This document shows, in pieces, positions 1-6,779 of a stretch of 17,033 bases of DNA. The stretch spans positions 1-17,033 of the forward strand of contig JAFAEZ010000142.1 in the NCBI GenBank assembly GCA_023423775.1, given 5' to 3'. The notes under the pieces are model-generated. The model saw only the letters and a list, made by a program, of their open reading frames with translations, ran no database searches and was not told the DNA's origin. Position numbers and translations under genes: made by a program. This DNA comes from Pseudomonadota bacterium (lineage in GTDB: Bacteria > Pseudomonadota > Alphaproteobacteria > Sphingomonadales > Sphingomonadaceae). The number at the start of each line of letters is the position of its first letter. The first letter of the stretch is position 1.

Positions 1-378
1 CCGCGCATCGCCGGCCGGCTGCTCCGCCGCGTCCGCGACTTCGCCGAGGCCGCGCGCGCGCCGCAGGTCGACGCCCATGTGGCCGCCGGTGCGCTCACCC
101 GGATGGAAGTCGACGCGCTCGGCCTCGACGCGATGGACCGGCGCTACCTGCACATGATCGCCGACATCTATCGCGGCGGGCCGGTGGGCGTGGAGACGCT
201 CGCCGCCGGCCTCTCCGAGCCGCGCGACACGATCGAGGAAGTGATCGAACCTTATCTGATCCAGCTCGGCCTGATCGCGCGGACGGCACGCGGGCGCTGC
301 CTCAACGGGCGCGGCTGGACCCATCTCGGCCTCAATCCGCCCTCCGGATCGCAGGACGGCCTCTTCGACGCGAAATAG
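1..378 (+). CDS. ruvB: Holliday junction branch migration helicase RuvB, C-terminal part (5' end outside window)
   Basis: This is the last 125 codons of RuvB, the hexameric AAA+ motor that drives branch migration of Holliday junctions together with RuvA. The reading frame is open from base 1 to a TAG at 376-378. It opens with a PRIAGRLLRRVRDFA stretch, typical of the sensor-2 arginine region. The C-terminal winged-helix domain follows, with a GLDAMDRRYLHMI segment, then GGPVGVETLAAGLSE, and then DTIEEVIEPYLIQLGLIARTARGR, which are near-consensus RuvB. The AAA+ core, with its Walker motifs, lies upstream of the window. A GTG at 79 and ATGs inside are internal codons, not starts. RuvB directly ahead of ybgC-tol is a known arrangement in proteobacteria. 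Confidence 0.95.
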   Translation, partial: PRIAGRLLRRVRDFAEAARAPQVDAHVAAGALTRMEVDALGLDAMDRRYLHMIADIYRGGPVGVETLAAGLSEPRDTIEEVIEPYLIQLGLIARTARGRCLNGRGWTHLGLNPPSGSQDGLFDAK

Positions 379-404
379 AAGCGGCCCGTCTCAATGGTCC
401 GCTT
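379..404 (+). terminator. weak hairpin after ruvB, possible terminator
   Basis: A 6-bp inverted repeat, AAGCGG at 379-384 and CCGCTT at 399-404, starts immediately after the ruvB stop and encloses a 14-nt loop. No T tract follows, so intrinsic termination is only a possibility. The rest of the 79-bp gap before ybgC holds a second inverted repeat and no clear promoter. Confidence 0.25.
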
Positions 405-423
405 GGGGGTCGGCAGGGGTTCC

Positions 424-455
424 TTCAAAGGTTAATGCCCCCTAGAGACCTTGAA
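424..455 (+). repeat. inverted repeat just before ybgC start
   Basis: TTCAAAGGT (424-432) and ACCTTGAA (448-455) are complementary apart from one extra A in the left arm; a 15-nt spacer separates them. The right arm ends 2 nt before the ybgC ATG. No Shine-Dalgarno sequence is evident there. It could be an RNA hairpin that affects ybgC initiation or a protein-binding site; neither is shown. Confidence 0.35.
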
Positions 456-457
456 GC

Positions 458-919
458 ATGAACATGCCGATCCACGACCGGCCCTATCGGGGCGGTTTCC
501 ATGGAAAATCCCATCGCTTCGCGCTCCGCGTCTATTTCGAGGACACGGATGTGGCGGGCATCGTCTATTACGCCAATTATCTGCGCTTCATGGAACGCGC
601 CCGGTCGGACATGCTCCGCGCCGTGGGCATCGACCAGCGCGCGGCGCTGGAAAGCGGCGAGGGCGTCTATGCGGTCGCCGAAGTGGCGATCAAATATCGC
701 ATGCCTGCCAAGCTCGACGACGACCTCGTCGTCGTCAGCCACGTGCGCGAAGTGCGGGCGGCAAGCTGCGTCATTCATCAACGAGTCATGCGAGGCGATG
801 AAGTCTTGACGGACGCCGAGGTGACCGCCGCCTTCCTGACGCCGGATGGCCGCCCGCAGCGGCAGCCGCGCGCCTGGAGGGATATTTTCGAGCGGCTGAA
901 AGGGGAAGAATTTGAGTAA
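458..919 (+). CDS. ybgC: Tol-Pal system-associated acyl-CoA thioesterase YbgC
   Basis: This is a 153-aa single hotdog-fold (4HBT family) thioesterase. YbgC proteins hydrolyse acyl-CoA thioesters and are encoded with tol-pal genes in many proteobacteria, probably serving phospholipid-related envelope metabolism. The diagnostic motif VYFEDTDVAGIVYYANYL lies at about residues 25-42. By alignment with the YbgC family, Asp31 should be the catalytic aspartate; the family's frequent histidine seven residues later is Tyr38 here. FMERARSDMLR follows, as in the family. It is the first gene of the tol operon, 79 bp after ruvB, and its stop overlaps the tolQ start by 8 nt. An in-frame ATG two codons in (464) is an alternative start. 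Confidence 0.95.
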   Translation: MNMPIHDRPYRGGFHGKSHRFALRVYFEDTDVAGIVYYANYLRFMERARSDMLRAVGIDQRAALESGEGVYAVAEVAIKYRMPAKLDDDLVVVSHVREVRAASCVIHQRVMRGDEVLTDAEVTAAFLTPDGRPQRQPRAWRDIFERLKGEEFE

Positions 920-1604
920 TTTGGGTACCAGCCCGGCCGAGATGATGTCGCCCGTGGCCTTGTTTATGCAAGCCGACCTGGTCGTGAAGTCGGTCATGAT
1001 CGGTCTGATATTGGCCAGCATCTGGACGTGGGCGATCATCATCGGCCACGCTTTCCGCATCCGCAAAATCGCGCGCGAAAACGAGCGGTTCGAAAAAGAT
1101 TTCTGGAAGGCGGACGATATCGACCGGTTCGCCGACACGCGCGGCAAGGAGGAATGGCCGAGCGCCAGGATCTTCACCGCCGGGCTTGCCGAATGGCGGC
1201 GCTCGACGGCCGGCAAGACGATCGACAAGGAAGGCACGCGCCATCGCCTCGCCATGGCCATGCATTCCGCGGTTGGCGCCGAGATCGACAGGCTGGCCGA
1301 CCGCCTGAACATCCTCGCTACGATCGGCTCGGTGGCGCCGTTCGTCGGCCTGTTCGGCACGGTGTGGGGCATCATGCGCAGCTTCAGCGACATCGCCGGA
1401 TCGAACAATACCAGCCTCGCCGTGGTCGCCCCGGGCATCGCCGAGGCGCTGTTCGCGACCGCGATCGGCCTGTTCGCGGCGATCCCTGCGGTCATCGCCT
1501 ACAACCGCATGACCCACGGCATCAACCGCATGGAAGCCCGGCTGACGCGCTTCGCCGACGGGTTCCACGGCACCTTGAGCCGCGAGCTGGAGCTCGACGC
1601 CTGA
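912..1604 (+). CDS. tolQ: Tol-Pal system inner-membrane motor subunit TolQ
   Basis: TolQ (230 aa) is the MotA/TolQ/ExbB-type subunit that with TolR forms the proton-driven motor energising TolA during outer-membrane constriction. Three membrane segments are visible, at about residues 24-45, 133-155 and 169-197. The last two carry the conserved core IGSVAPFVGLFGTVWGIM and APGIAEALFATAIGLFAAIPAVIAYN, with the cytoplasmic loop between TM1 and TM2. I place the start at TTG 912, because AGGGGA (901-906) lies 5 nt upstream and the reading overlaps the ybgC stop. ATGs at 942 and 945 are weaker alternatives. The stop TGA shares its A with the tolR ATG, indicating translational coupling. Confidence 0.95.
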   Translation: MSNLGTSPAEMMSPVALFMQADLVVKSVMIGLILASIWTWAIIIGHAFRIRKIARENERFEKDFWKADDIDRFADTRGKEEWPSARIFTAGLAEWRRSTAGKTIDKEGTRHRLAMAMHSAVGAEIDRLADRLNILATIGSVAPFVGLFGTVWGIMRSFSDIAGSNNTSLAVVAPGIAEALFATAIGLFAAIPAVIAYNRMTHGINRMEARLTRFADGFHGTLSRELELDA

Positions 1605-2044
1605 TGGCGATGGGGCCGATCCTCGGACAGGGGCGCCGCGGGCGCCGTTCGCCGATGGCGGAGATCAACGTCACGCCGATGGTCGACGTGATGCTGGTGC
1701 TGCTGATCATCTTCATGGTGACGGCGCCGTTGCTGGTCGCCGGCGTGCCGGTCGATCTGCCCGACAGCAAGGCGGGGGCGCTCGACCAGGAGCAGGAGCC
1801 GATCCAGATCGGCCTCGACGCCAATGGCGCGATCTTCATCGGCGAGGCGCAAGTCGCCGAGGGCGAGCTCGGCCAGCGCCTGCGCCAGATCGCAGCAGCC
1901 AGCCGCGAGGAAGGCGGCCCGCGTATCTTCCTGCGCGCCGACAAAGGCCTCGATTACGGCCATGTCATGCGCGTGATGGGCGAGATCAATGTCGCCGGGC
2001 TGCGGAAGGTCGCTCTGGTCAGCACCCAGGAAGGCGCGCGCTGA
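1604..2044 (+). CDS. tolR: Tol-Pal system motor subunit TolR
   Basis: TolR (146 aa) is an ExbD/TolR-family protein with one N-terminal membrane helix and a periplasmic domain. The motif AEINVTPMVDVMLVLLIIFMVTAP (residues 19-42) is near-consensus. Asp28 within it corresponds to the conserved intramembrane aspartate that takes part in proton flow with TolQ. A basic stretch, GRRGRRSP, precedes the helix as a positive-inside signal. The periplasmic part runs from about residue 45 to the end, with RIFLRADKGLDYGHVMRVMGEI typical of the family. The ATG overlaps the tolQ stop by one base, and the stop overlaps the tolA ATG in the same way. Confidence 0.96.
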   Translation: MAMGPILGQGRRGRRSPMAEINVTPMVDVMLVLLIIFMVTAPLLVAGVPVDLPDSKAGALDQEQEPIQIGLDANGAIFIGEAQVAEGELGQRLRQIAAASREEGGPRIFLRADKGLDYGHVMRVMGEINVAGLRKVALVSTQEGAR

Positions 2045-2895
2045 TGGATCGGGCGGAGGCAACCGGCTTCGGAGTCGCGCTGGCGGGGCACGTCGCCCTG
2101 CTGGCGGCGCTGTCGCTCGGCTTCGCCTCGGTCACCAAGATGCCGGTTACCAATCCGCCGATCGAAGTCTCGTTCGTCGACGAGGTCGGGCTGGAGAGCG
2201 CCGCGCCGGTCATTTCGCGCGAGGAGCCGGCGGCGAAGCTCGGCGAAGTAGAGGGCCCGGTAGACACCACGCCCCCGCTCCCGGAGCCCGAACCATTGCC
2301 GTCTCCCGCTCCCACCCCCCAACCGAAAGCGGCGCTTCCGGAACCGGCGCCCGCCCCGCGGCCGCAGCCGAAGGCGCCCCGTCCGGAACCGGCGCCTGCC
2401 GCCAAGCCGAAGCCGACGGAGGCGTCCAAGCCTGCACCGGCCAAATCCGCCGAGAAAGCCAAGCCGGCGCGCCCGACCGAAAAGGCCCAGCGTCCCACCG
2501 GGCGGCTGAGCGGCCTTCTGAGCGGCGTCAGTGATCGCGAGACGGACAGCCGCTCGACCGCGCCGCCCGCCGCCAATATCAGCGCAGCGGCGCGCAGCTC
2601 GCTCGCGGCCGAGATCCGGCGCCAGCTCAAGCCGCACTGGAAGGCTCCGACCGGCGCCGATGCCGAGCTGCTGCGCACCGAACTGCAGATCAGTCTCGCT
2701 CGCAATGGCGCCGTCACCGATATCGATGTGCTCGGCACTACCGGCCAGACCGCCAGCAATCGCCCGCAGGTCAAGCTTCACCAGGAGCAGGCGGTGAAGG
2801 CTGTGCGGCTCGCCGCGCCCTTCCGCCTCCCTGCGGAATATTACGACGCCTGGAAACAGCTCACGACAACGTTCGACAAGAGGCTCTCTCAATGA
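2044..2895 (+). CDS. tolA: Tol-Pal system periplasm-spanning protein TolA
   Basis: TolA (283 aa) connects the TolQR motor to TolB/Pal at the outer membrane. One membrane anchor lies near residues 9-30 (FGVALAGHVALLAALSLGFA). A linker very rich in Pro, Ala, Lys and Glu follows at about 73-150. The C-terminal domain, about 180-283, has the TonB-like LAAEIRRQLKPHWKAP pattern and an ISLARNGAVTDIDVL strand. It is much shorter than the roughly 420-residue enterobacterial protein, because the long helical domain is replaced by a proline-rich spacer with 15-residue repeats. The gene lies between tolR and tolB, overlapping each by a few bases. Similarity in the linker is compositional only, so position and the C-terminal domain support the name. 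Confidence 0.92.
   Translation: MDRAEATGFGVALAGHVALLAALSLGFASVTKMPVTNPPIEVSFVDEVGLESAAPVISREEPAAKLGEVEGPVDTTPPLPEPEPLPSPAPTPQPKAALPEPAPAPRPQPKAPRPEPAPAAKPKPTEASKPAPAKSAEKAKPARPTEKAQRPTGRLSGLLSGVSDRETDSRSTAPPAANISAAARSSLAAEIRRQLKPHWKAPTGADAELLRTELQISLARNGAVTDIDVLGTTGQTASNRPQVKLHQEQAVKAVRLAAPFRLPAEYYDAWKQLTTTFDKRLSQ
2329..2421 (+). repeat. imperfect 45-bp tandem repeat in the tolA linker
   Basis: An identical 15-mer, TCCGGAACCGGCGCC, occurs at 2337-2351 and 2382-2396, exactly 45 bp apart. It marks two imperfect 15-codon units that begin with PEPAPAP and PEPAPAA. Such units can vary in number and so change the length of the periplasmic spacer. Confidence 0.6.
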
Positions 2896-4211
2896 CCCGA
2901 CTGAAGTTCCTCCTCACCGGCGCCGCGGCGATCCTGGCCATGCCGGCTCAGGCCCAGCTCGCCGTCGACGTGACCGACGAGAGCGCCGCCGATATGGTGA
3001 TCGCGGTGCCTGCCATGCCGACCCCGGAAAGCGCCTCGACGCCGGCCGGCACGACCGATGCGCTGGGACGCCAGGTGGCCGAGGTCGTCGCCGGCGATCT
3101 CAGCCGCAGCGGCCTGTTTCGGCCGCTCGGGCCGGGCGCCGTCCGCGCCATCACCTTTCCCGAAGTGACCGCCCCGGCATTCGATTACTGGCCCGGAACG
3201 GGAGCGGTCGCGCTCGTCCAGGGCTTCGTCCGTGCCAATAGCGACGGCAAGCTCACCGTCGGCTGCTACCTTTACGATGTCGCACTCAAGTCCGAGCTTA
3301 CCCGTCAGGGCTATGTCGTCGAGCCCCGCGACTGGCGCCGCGCCGCGCACAAATGCGCCGACGCCATCTATTCGCGACTGTCGGGCGAGAGCCCGTTCTT
3401 CGACAGCCGCATCGCCTATATCGCCGAATCCGGCCCCAAGGATAAGCGGGTTAAGCGCCTCGCGATCATGGATTCGGACGGCGCCAACCATCGCTTCCTC
3501 ACCAACGGCCAGTCGGTCGTGCTGACGCCTCGGTTCTCGCCCGATTACAAGCAGATCGTCTATCTGAGCTATCTCGAGAACAAGCCGCGCATCTACATCT
3601 ACGATATCGGCACCGGGCGGCAGCGGCTGGTGACCGAGAGCGTCCACCAAACCTTCGCGCCCCGCTTCTCGCCCGACGGCCGCTTCATCCTCTATTCGAT
3701 GTCGGTCAACGGCAACATGGACATCTACCGCATCTCGGCGAACGGCGGCACGCCGCAGCGCCTGACCAACAGCCCCGGCATCGACATCGGCGGCAGCTAC
3801 TCGCCGGACGGGTCGCGCATCGTCTTCGAGAGCGACCGTTCGGGCAGCCAGCAGCTCTACGTGATGAATGCCGACGGTTCGAACCAGCGCCGCATCAGCT
3901 TCGGCGGCGGCAGCTACGCCACTCCCGAATGGAGCCCGCGCGGCGATCTCATCGCCTTTACCCGCGTCGGCAGCTTCCGCATCGGCGTGATGACTCCGGA
4001 AGGCTCCGGCGAGCGGCTGCTCACCAACAGCTGGCAGGACGAATCGCCAAGCTGGTCGCCCAACGGCCGCGTCATCCAGTTTTTCCGCACCAGCCAGGGC
4101 CGCGGCGGCAAATCAAGCGTGTGGCAGGTCGATCTGACCGGCACCAACGAACGCCGCATCCCGACGCCGCTCGACGGCTCGGACCCGGCCTGGGGCCCAC
4201 TGCTTCCGTAA
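2892..4211 (+). CDS. tolB: Tol-Pal system periplasmic beta-propeller protein TolB
   Basis: TolB (439 aa) is the soluble periplasmic partner of Pal and TolA. A signal peptide is clear: MTRLKFLLTGAAAILAMPAQA, with likely cleavage after Ala21 (AQA|QL). The TolB N-terminal domain spans about 22-165. A six-bladed propeller follows, with repeated PD40 units such as RFSPDYKQIVYLS, RFSPDGRFILYS, SYSPDGSRIVFES, EWSPRGDLIAFT and SWSPNGRVIQFF. Length is normal for the family. The ATG overlaps the tolA TGA (ATGA), and AGAGG lies upstream inside tolA. A 28-nt gap separates it from pal. Confidence 0.97.
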   Translation: MTRLKFLLTGAAAILAMPAQAQLAVDVTDESAADMVIAVPAMPTPESASTPAGTTDALGRQVAEVVAGDLSRSGLFRPLGPGAVRAITFPEVTAPAFDYWPGTGAVALVQGFVRANSDGKLTVGCYLYDVALKSELTRQGYVVEPRDWRRAAHKCADAIYSRLSGESPFFDSRIAYIAESGPKDKRVKRLAIMDSDGANHRFLTNGQSVVLTPRFSPDYKQIVYLSYLENKPRIYIYDIGTGRQRLVTESVHQTFAPRFSPDGRFILYSMSVNGNMDIYRISANGGTPQRLTNSPGIDIGGSYSPDGSRIVFESDRSGSQQLYVMNADGSNQRRISFGGGSYATPEWSPRGDLIAFTRVGSFRIGVMTPEGSGERLLTNSWQDESPSWSPNGRVIQFFRTSQGRGGKSSVWQVDLTGTNERRIPTPLDGSDPAWGPLLP

Positions 4212-4226
4212 CTCCCAACGATAACC

Positions 4227-4235
4227 AAAGGAGAA
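4227..4235 (+). promoter_or_regulatory. strong Shine-Dalgarno of pal
   Basis: AAAGGAGAA with AGGAG at 4229-4233 lies 6 nt before the pal ATG at 4240. It also decides against the out-of-frame ATG at 4235. It is the strongest ribosome binding site in the tol cluster, which fits the need for abundant Pal compared with the coupled upstream genes (inference). Confidence 0.75.
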
Positions 4236-4239
4236 TGCA

Positions 4240-4761
4240 ATGACGAGAACGAGCCTGAAGATCGCCGCAATGGCGGCTGCGCTCGCCCTCACCGCCGGCT
4301 GCGGCAAGAAGACGCCGGAGCAGCTGCCGCCGCCGCCGGCCTCGGAGACGGGCACCGACGTCAACGGCGACCAGACCGGCGTCGGCCAGACCGTGGTGCC
4401 GGGCTCGCGCGCCGACTTCGTCCAGAGCGTGACGTCGGATCGCGTCTTCTTCGACACCGAGATGCACACGCTCGACGACCGCGCCCGCGCGACGCTCGAC
4501 ACGCAGGCAGCCTGGCTGCAGCGCAATCCGAATGTCAGCGTCACGATCGAAGGCCATGCCGACGAGCGCGGCACCCGCGAATATAACCTCGCGCTCGGCG
4601 ACCGCCGCGCCAATTCGGCCAAGAACTATCTGATCGCCAAGGGCATCGCCGCGTCGCGCCTGAACGTGATCAGCTGGGGCAAGGAACGGCCCGAAGCAAT
4701 CGGCTCCGATCCGGCGGCCTGGGCGCAGAACCGCCGCGCCGTGACCGTCGTCCCGCAATAA
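4240..4761 (+). CDS. pal: peptidoglycan-associated lipoprotein Pal
   Basis: Pal (173 aa) is an outer-membrane lipoprotein that binds peptidoglycan and interacts with TolB and TolA. The lipoprotein signal ends in a lipobox, LTAGC, with Cys21 as the lipidated residue; no Asp follows at +2 (CGKK), consistent with outer-membrane sorting. A flexible Pro-rich stretch is followed by an OmpA-like domain from about residue 63, with RVFFDTEMHTLDDRA, the signature TIEGHADERGTREYNLALGDRRA and the terminal WAQNRRAVTVV. Usual length. It closes the tol operon here. No cpoB/ybgF follows; instead a convergent gene begins after a hairpin. Confidence 0.97.
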   Translation: MTRTSLKIAAMAAALALTAGCGKKTPEQLPPPPASETGTDVNGDQTGVGQTVVPGSRADFVQSVTSDRVFFDTEMHTLDDRARATLDTQAAWLQRNPNVSVTIEGHADERGTREYNLALGDRRANSAKNYLIAKGIAASRLNVISWGKERPEAIGSDPAAWAQNRRAVTVVPQ

Positions 4762-4770
4762 GGATGGTGC

Positions 4771-4795
4771 GCCCTCTCCCCCACGGGGAGGGGGC
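4771..4795 (+). terminator. bidirectional hairpin between pal and the convergent asparaginase gene
   Basis: An 11-bp stem (4771-4781 pairing with 4785-4795, one G-U pair) closes a 3-nt loop, CAC. It starts 9 nt after the pal stop and ends 1 nt before the stop codon of the convergent gene at 4797. There is no U tract, so termination would rest on the very stable GC stem. The C-rich/G-rich form resembles short interspersed hairpins common in GC-rich genomes. Confidence 0.6.
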
Positions 4796-4796
4796 G

Positions 4797-5738
4797 TCAG
4801 CCCTCGTCGCCGAAGATGGCGACCATCTTGCCTGCGGCCGACGCCTTGCCGCGGTACATTCCCACTGAATTGAACGACCAGTCGGCGTCGCCTGACGGAG
4901 AGACGACGATGACGCCGCCGGTGCCGCCCAGCGCGGTCAGCTCGCCGATCACATGGTCGGCCGCCTGTTTCGCACTCTCGCCAGTGAACCGCATGCGCGC
5001 ACAGATTTCGTGGGCGACTCCCAGACGAATGAAATATTCCCCCGATCCCGTCGCCGAGACGGCGCAGGCGCGATCGTCGGCATAGGTGCCGGCACCGATC
5101 ACCGGCGAATCGCCGATCCGCGCCCAGCGCTTGCCGGTGATGCCGCCGGTCGAGGTCGCCGCAGCGACATGGCCGTGCACGTCGAGCGCGACCGCGCCGA
5201 CCGTGCCGTATTTCATGTCTGCGTCGAACCAGTCGGCCCTGGCTTTCATCTCGTCCAACTGGCGGCGCCGCTCCACGGTCGCGAACCATTCAGGGCCGAC
5301 CTGCTCCAGGTCGCGCTCGCGCGAGAACTGGTCGGCGCCCTCGCGGCTCAGCATCACGTGCGGGCTGTGCTCCATCACGGCGCGGGCGAGGCTGACAGGG
5401 TTGCGCGTCGCGCTAACGCCGGTGACGGCGCCGGCATCGCGCGTTGCGCCGTCCATGATCGCAGCGTCGAGCTCGTTGGTGCCCTGATAGGTGAAGACCG
5501 AACCGCGGCCGGCGTTGAAATGGGGATTGTCCTCGAGCTCGCGCACGGCGGCCTCGACCGCATCGAGCGCGCTGCCGCCGGCTTCGAGCACCGCCGACCC
5601 CGTATCCAGCGCATGTTCGAGCGCGGCGCGGATTTCCCGCTCGTCCGCTTGCGACAGCATCGCGCGCTCGATGATTCCGGCGCCGCCGTGGATGACGAGC
5701 TTCCACGCATTCTTCTGCTGCTGGGACGGAAGGGTCAT
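4797..5738 (-). CDS. iaaA: isoaspartyl peptidase/L-asparaginase, type 2 (Ntn-hydrolase family T2)
   Basis: This 313-aa protein is a plant-type L-asparaginase that removes isoaspartyl residues from dipeptides and hydrolyses asparagine. These enzymes are made as an inactive precursor that cleaves itself into alpha and beta chains. The motif KYGTVGAVALD places the predicted self-cleavage site before Thr179, the new N-terminal nucleophile. STGGITGKRWARIGDSPVIGAGTYAD (196-221) supplies the substrate pocket, and VIHGGAG (15-21) and NAGRGSVF (75-82) are conserved in the alpha chain. No signal peptide is seen, so it should be cytoplasmic. It converges on pal, and its start faces the SPFH gene across 125 bp. 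GGAG lies about 9 nt upstream of the ATG. The symbol follows the E. coli homologue. Confidence 0.93.
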   Translation of the reverse strand: MTLPSQQQKNAWKLVIHGGAGIIERAMLSQADEREIRAALEHALDTGSAVLEAGGSALDAVEAAVRELEDNPHFNAGRGSVFTYQGTNELDAAIMDGATRDAGAVTGVSATRNPVSLARAVMEHSPHVMLSREGADQFSRERDLEQVGPEWFATVERRRQLDEMKARADWFDADMKYGTVGAVALDVHGHVAAATSTGGITGKRWARIGDSPVIGAGTYADDRACAVSATGSGEYFIRLGVAHEICARMRFTGESAKQAADHVIGELTALGGTGGVIVVSPSGDADWSFNSVGMYRGKASAAGKMVAIFGDEG

Positions 5739-5812
5739 CGTCGGGCTCCGGTTCGCTACGCGTGCGCCGAATAGCAGAAACCAGCCGTCCCGCCACCGTG
5801 ATCCGATTCCGC

Positions 5813-5842
5813 TTGCGCGAATCGAGTCGATATAAATATGAT
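5813..5842 (+). promoter_or_regulatory. probable sigma70-type promoter of the SPFH module
   Basis: TTGCGC (5813-5818) and TATGAT (5837-5842) are separated by 18 nt. The -10 element lies inside an AT-rich island that stands out strongly from the GC-rich surroundings. Transcription would start near 5849, leaving a leader of about 15 nt that holds the Shine-Dalgarno AGGGAGG (5852-5858). The assignment is by eye. Confidence 0.5.
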
Positions 5843-5847
5843 ATCAT
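5838..5847. promoter_or_regulatory. palindromic operator candidate ATGATATCAT
   Basis: A perfect 10-bp palindrome overlaps the proposed -10 element of the SPFH promoter, and a further CAT follows directly (5848-5850). The position would block RNA polymerase if occupied. The downstream gene encodes a ribbon-helix-helix protein with an AT-hook, a combination suited to an AT-rich palindrome, so autoregulation is the natural hypothesis. Binding is not shown by sequence alone. Confidence 0.5.
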
Positions 5848-5863
5848 CATTAGGGAGGGACAT

Positions 5864-6775
5864 ATGACCGACGCACATGCCACCAACGACCTCAAGGCGC
5901 TTCGCCTTTCCCGCGAGCGGCGAGCCGACACCTATAGTGGCTATCTGATGCTGCTCGTGGTGCTGATCGCCATCGCCGCGGCTGCGGTAGGACTCCCGCT
6001 CGCCGCCGGCGGCCGTGAAGTGCTGGGCGGGAGCGTCGCCGTTATCGGCGGTCTCGTCGCCCTGTTCGTCGCCTGCGGCTTCTATTTCCTGCAGCCCAAC
6101 CAGGCGGCCGCGATCCTCTTGTTCGGCGACTATAAGGGCACCGACCGCACCACCGGCCTGCGCTGGCGCTGGCCGTGGCTGACCCGCACCAAGATTTCGA
6201 CGCGCGTCCACAATGTCACTTCGGAGCGGCTGAAGGTGAACGATCTGCGCGGCAACCCGATCGAGATCGCGTCCAATGTGGTCTGGCGTGTCACCGACAC
6301 CGCGCAGGCGCTCTACGACGTCGACGACTACACCAAATTCGTCTTCGTCCAGATCGAGAGCGCGGTGCGCGCGATCGGTGCCCGCTACCCTTATGACGAT
6401 ATCGAGCATCTCGAGACGACCCTGCGCGGCAACGCGGATGTCGTGAACGAGGAACTGAAGACCGAATTGCAGGATCGCGTCGCCGTCGCCGGGATCACGA
6501 TCGACGAATGCCGCCTCACCCACCTCGCTTATGCGCAGGAGATCGCGCAGGCGATGCTCCGCCGCCAGCAGGCCGAGGCGGTGATCGCGGCCCGGCAGAA
6601 ACTGGTGACCGGCGCGGTCACCATGGTCGAGACGGCGCTGCAGATGCTGTCCGAGAAGGCGGTGGTCGAGCTCGATGACGAACGCAAGGCGGCGATGGTC
6701 TCGAACCTGATGGTTGTGCTTTGCTCCGAGCGCGATACCCAGCCGGTCGTGAACGCCGGGACCCTGTATCAGTAA
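5864..6775 (+). CDS. SPFH/Band 7 domain membrane protein
   Basis: This is a 303-aa member of the stomatin/prohibitin/flotillin/HflK (SPFH) superfamily, whose proteins form large membrane-associated rings or scaffolds. Two hydrophobic segments lie at about residues 27-48 and 57-76. The SPFH domain follows from about 78 to 245: the strand LQPNQAAAILLFGDYKGTDRTTGLRWRWPW, then IASNVVWRVTDTAQALYDVDDYTKFVFVQIESAVRAIGARYPYDD, then a helical part, LAYAQEIAQAMLRRQQAEAVIAARQKLV. I chose the ATG at 5864 because AGGGAGG lies 5 nt upstream; a longer reading from 5762 would run back through the promoter. The partner RHH gene starts 4 nt after the stop. Substrate and exact function are unknown; it is not a clear HflK/HflC or QmcA by context. 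Confidence 0.88.
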   Translation: MTDAHATNDLKALRLSRERRADTYSGYLMLLVVLIAIAAAAVGLPLAAGGREVLGGSVAVIGGLVALFVACGFYFLQPNQAAAILLFGDYKGTDRTTGLRWRWPWLTRTKISTRVHNVTSERLKVNDLRGNPIEIASNVVWRVTDTAQALYDVDDYTKFVFVQIESAVRAIGARYPYDDIEHLETTLRGNADVVNEELKTELQDRVAVAGITIDECRLTHLAYAQEIAQAMLRRQQAEAVIAARQKLVTGAVTMVETALQMLSEKAVVELDDERKAAMVSNLMVVLCSERDTQPVVNAGTLYQ

Positions 6776-6779
6776 GCCT

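Noticed and set aside
425..1495. 356-aa open frame on the minus strand opposite ybgC-tolQ
   Set aside because: It is antisense to two well-recognised genes, with arginine- and alanine-rich composition typical of GC-rich shadow frames and no recognisable domain.
1028..1603. N-terminal extension of the tolR frame inside tolQ
   Set aside because: The extension is low-complexity Arg/His-rich sequence; TolR begins at the overlapping ATG 1604 directly before its membrane helix.
4072..5289. 405-aa open frame on the minus strand across tolB, pal and iaaA
   Set aside because: It overlaps three real genes and crosses the terminator hairpin; no domain is recognisable.
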